NCBI GenBank assembly: GCA_016708025.1
Contig: JADJGQ010000004.1
Span: 1-64,000 of the forward strand
DNA: 64,000 nt
Direction: 5' to 3'
Source: a bacterium
GTDB taxonomy: Bacteria; Zixibacteria; MSB-5A5; GN15; FEB-12
Shown: positions 62,546 through 64,000 of the stretch, one piece after another
Position numbering within the stretch: position 1 is the first letter of the stretch
Layout of the letters: each line of letters begins with the position of its first letter
Notes under the pieces: generated by a model
Told to the model about the DNA's origin: nothing
What the model saw: only the letters and a program-made list of their open reading frames with translations
Database searches by the model: none
Position numbers and translations under genes: made by a program

Positions 62546-63246
62546 TAACTAATCCCCACGACTTGCCATATAGGGAAAAAATATATGTGCCGCTACAAAG
62601 GTGGGAGAAAGCAGTGCGCCTGTCAAGGGATAACAGGGTTGCTTCGTCGACCGCTCACTCCGTTCGCATGCTCCTCGCAATGACGATTGAAGCAAAAAAG
62701 ATGGGGAGGAGACGGGGAGGCGGGGATGTATGCCGCGCAAATGGTGATACCCAATTTTTAAGCCAATCTCTCTTTGGAACGTTGCGTCAGGTCCTGCTTC
62801 GAAGCCCCTAGTGACGAACTTCTCCCACATCCCGCGTTATCCGTGCCCTGCTTCGAAGTGTGACCTGACGCTTTAACGGAGATGAAAAGAGCCGTCAGGT
62901 CTCGCGCTCGCGTGATTGAGATGAGAGGTCCAGTTTGAGAAGTCCGGCGAGCGCTAGGACCTGACGGAACGTTTCAACGCAGACCTTTTCCAAAATACCC
63001 TATCCTTCTTTGCGCGGCAGAGCTCCTGCTCTGCCCGAAACATTTTACCGAGCTGATGGTGATGTCTGCTGCGCAAATAGACCAATTCAGTGCAGACGAT
63101 GAAGATATCAAGAAAAATGCTTATGCAATCGCTAATGCCCGTGGTGCGGGCTTGACAATAGTGATGGAGCAGTTAATTTAATCGTCGAAATCTGTTTGAA
63201 TGGGCGACTATTATCACGCCGGGCAGAAACCCAAAGGAGCGATTGC
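62546..63246. repeat. Gene-free region with families E, C, B and A
   Basis: 62638-62684 is family E, 62783-62871 family C, 62891-62971 family B (reverse orientation), and 63013-63078 two family A pieces (CGGCAGAGCTCCTGCTCTGC and a degenerate one). Four families lie head to tail in 440 bases. The rest to 63246 holds no recognised gene; AAAGGAG at 63234-63240 serves the next gene. Confidence 0.8.
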
Positions 63247-64000
63247 GTGAAGGGTCCGGCAGCTCTACTGGTGAAACTGATCGATCAAAATCCCCTCATC
63301 AGCTTTTTCGTGCTAACGTACGTTTTTACCTGGTCATTGCTCCCCCTGGCGGCGACCTCCATTCCCGCAAGTCTGGTCGCGCTCTGTGGTCCGGCATTTG
63401 CGGCGATGGTGGTCGCAGCATGCGAGAAGCAAAGGGAGAGGCGCGAATTCTACGCTCGCGTGACCGACTGGCGCATCCCCCCGGGTTGGTACCTGCTGGC
63501 GCTGCTTCTTCCACTGCCAATCACTGTTTTCCGAAGTTATCTGGAGCAATTACTTGGGGCGCAGGGTGAGATGGTCATTCAACCGATCTCAGTGCTCGGG
63601 TTGATTGTATTCGTTTTAGTGGCGGGGGAGGAGATTGGCTGGCGAGGATTTGCGTTGCCCCGACTCATCCCTCGCTTTGGGAACTTTGGCGCCAGCGTGA
63701 TCTTGGGAGTGATCTGGGCGTTCAGGCATCTTCCGCTTTTCTATATGCCAAGTATGCCGCAGTTTGGCGGCCCCTTCCTGCCGTATATTGCTTACACCGT
63801 ATCGCTCTCGCTCATCTTGACTTTTCTCTCCCTGGGGAGTCGCGGGAGTGTGGTGATAGCGACTCTTTTTCACGGGGCTGTCAACACGATCGGTCTGACC
63901 AACGGTGCCGCAAGTCACGAAATGCGGGGTTACAGCAATGCGCTGAGTTATGGTCTGGCAGCGGTACTTATTTTCGCGGTGATCTGGTATCGTCAGAAAC
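63247..64000 (+). CDS. CPBP-family intramembrane protease (truncated by window end)
   Basis: GTG 63247 has AAAGGAG seven bases upstream. About 251 codons are present. Motif 1 is AGEEIGWRGFALPRL, containing the glutamate pair and arginine of the CPBP (CAAX/Abi) family. Motif 2 is GVIWAFRHLPLFY with the conserved F-x-x-x-H. Motif 3 is LFHGAVNT with the final His and Asn. At least six hydrophobic helices are visible. Family members cut prenylated proteins or act in bacteriocin immunity. It runs off the right end, so the C-terminus is not seen. Confidence 0.88.
   Translation, partial: MKGPAALLVKLIDQNPLISFFVLTYVFTWSLLPLAATSIPASLVALCGPAFAAMVVAACEKQRERREFYARVTDWRIPPGWYLLALLLPLPITVFRSYLEQLLGAQGEMVIQPISVLGLIVFVLVAGEEIGWRGFALPRLIPRFGNFGASVILGVIWAFRHLPLFYMPSMPQFGGPFLPYIAYTVSLSLILTFLSLGSRGSVVIATLFHGAVNTIGLTNGAASHEMRGYSNALSYGLAAVLIFAVIWYRQK

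Overview
The window looks like a chromosomal stretch of an uncultured bacterium near the FCB group, most like candidate division Zixibacteria. This is an inference from gene content: dockerin-type secreted proteins, a C-terminal FlgD-like/T9SS-type sorting domain with the NPFNPST motif, a PEP-CTERM protein, a methylmalonyl-CoA operon and the housekeeping gene order. No rRNA or tRNA gene was found, so taxonomy cannot be fixed. GC is moderately high, except for an AT-richer intergenic block near 39.6-40.3 kb and the 60.9-62.6 kb genes.

Layout. 1-6070: three genes (a secreted sorting-domain protein, a DUF4097-like exported protein and an HDOD-domain protein), each broken several times by frame changes. 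The damage stops abruptly near 6 kb, so it probably reflects poor contig-end sequence rather than pseudogenes. 6128-10240: a minus-strand overlapping operon of a lipoprotein-like GNDxY-repeat protein, a HEAT-repeat protein and a YprB-like exonuclease. 10483-15018: biotin carboxylase, biotin carrier, methylmalonyl-CoA mutase large subunit, a small lipoprotein and methylmalonyl-CoA epimerase, tightly coupled. 15011-16967: small membrane, regulator and PEP-CTERM genes on the minus strand.

17237-27860 is the most unusual region: a co-directional tailed-phage-like structural module (prohead protease fused to a degenerate ligase-like domain, decoration protein, HK97-fold capsid protein, propeller/appendage proteins and an LL-H-type holin-like protein). 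No terminase, portal, tape measure or integrase is visible, and the late proteins carry Sec signal peptides. It is bounded on both sides by ordinary genes and its gaps hold the same interspersed repeats as the rest of the genome. It is therefore either a decayed prophage or a domesticated capsid system.

28076-46597: large secreted dockerin proteins, including one of about 1,700 residues with a PQQ-like propeller and one with an N-terminal dockerin and a caspase-like fold. Between them lie lipoyl synthase, an HD-GYP response regulator, an M50 protease, a Rad50/SbcC ATPase and a membrane-anchored thermonuclease. 46999-60921: a housekeeping run (trpS, scpA, scpB, rluB; then ftsE, ftsX, an EnvC-like gene, holB, ricT, metG, tatD, rsmA, rluD), with overlaps that indicate translational coupling. 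60950-64000: two AT-richer orphan genes, one with three Imm32-like repeats, and a CPBP-family membrane protease cut by the window end.

Intergenic regions carry at least six families of interspersed inverted repeats, the other conspicuous genome feature seen here.
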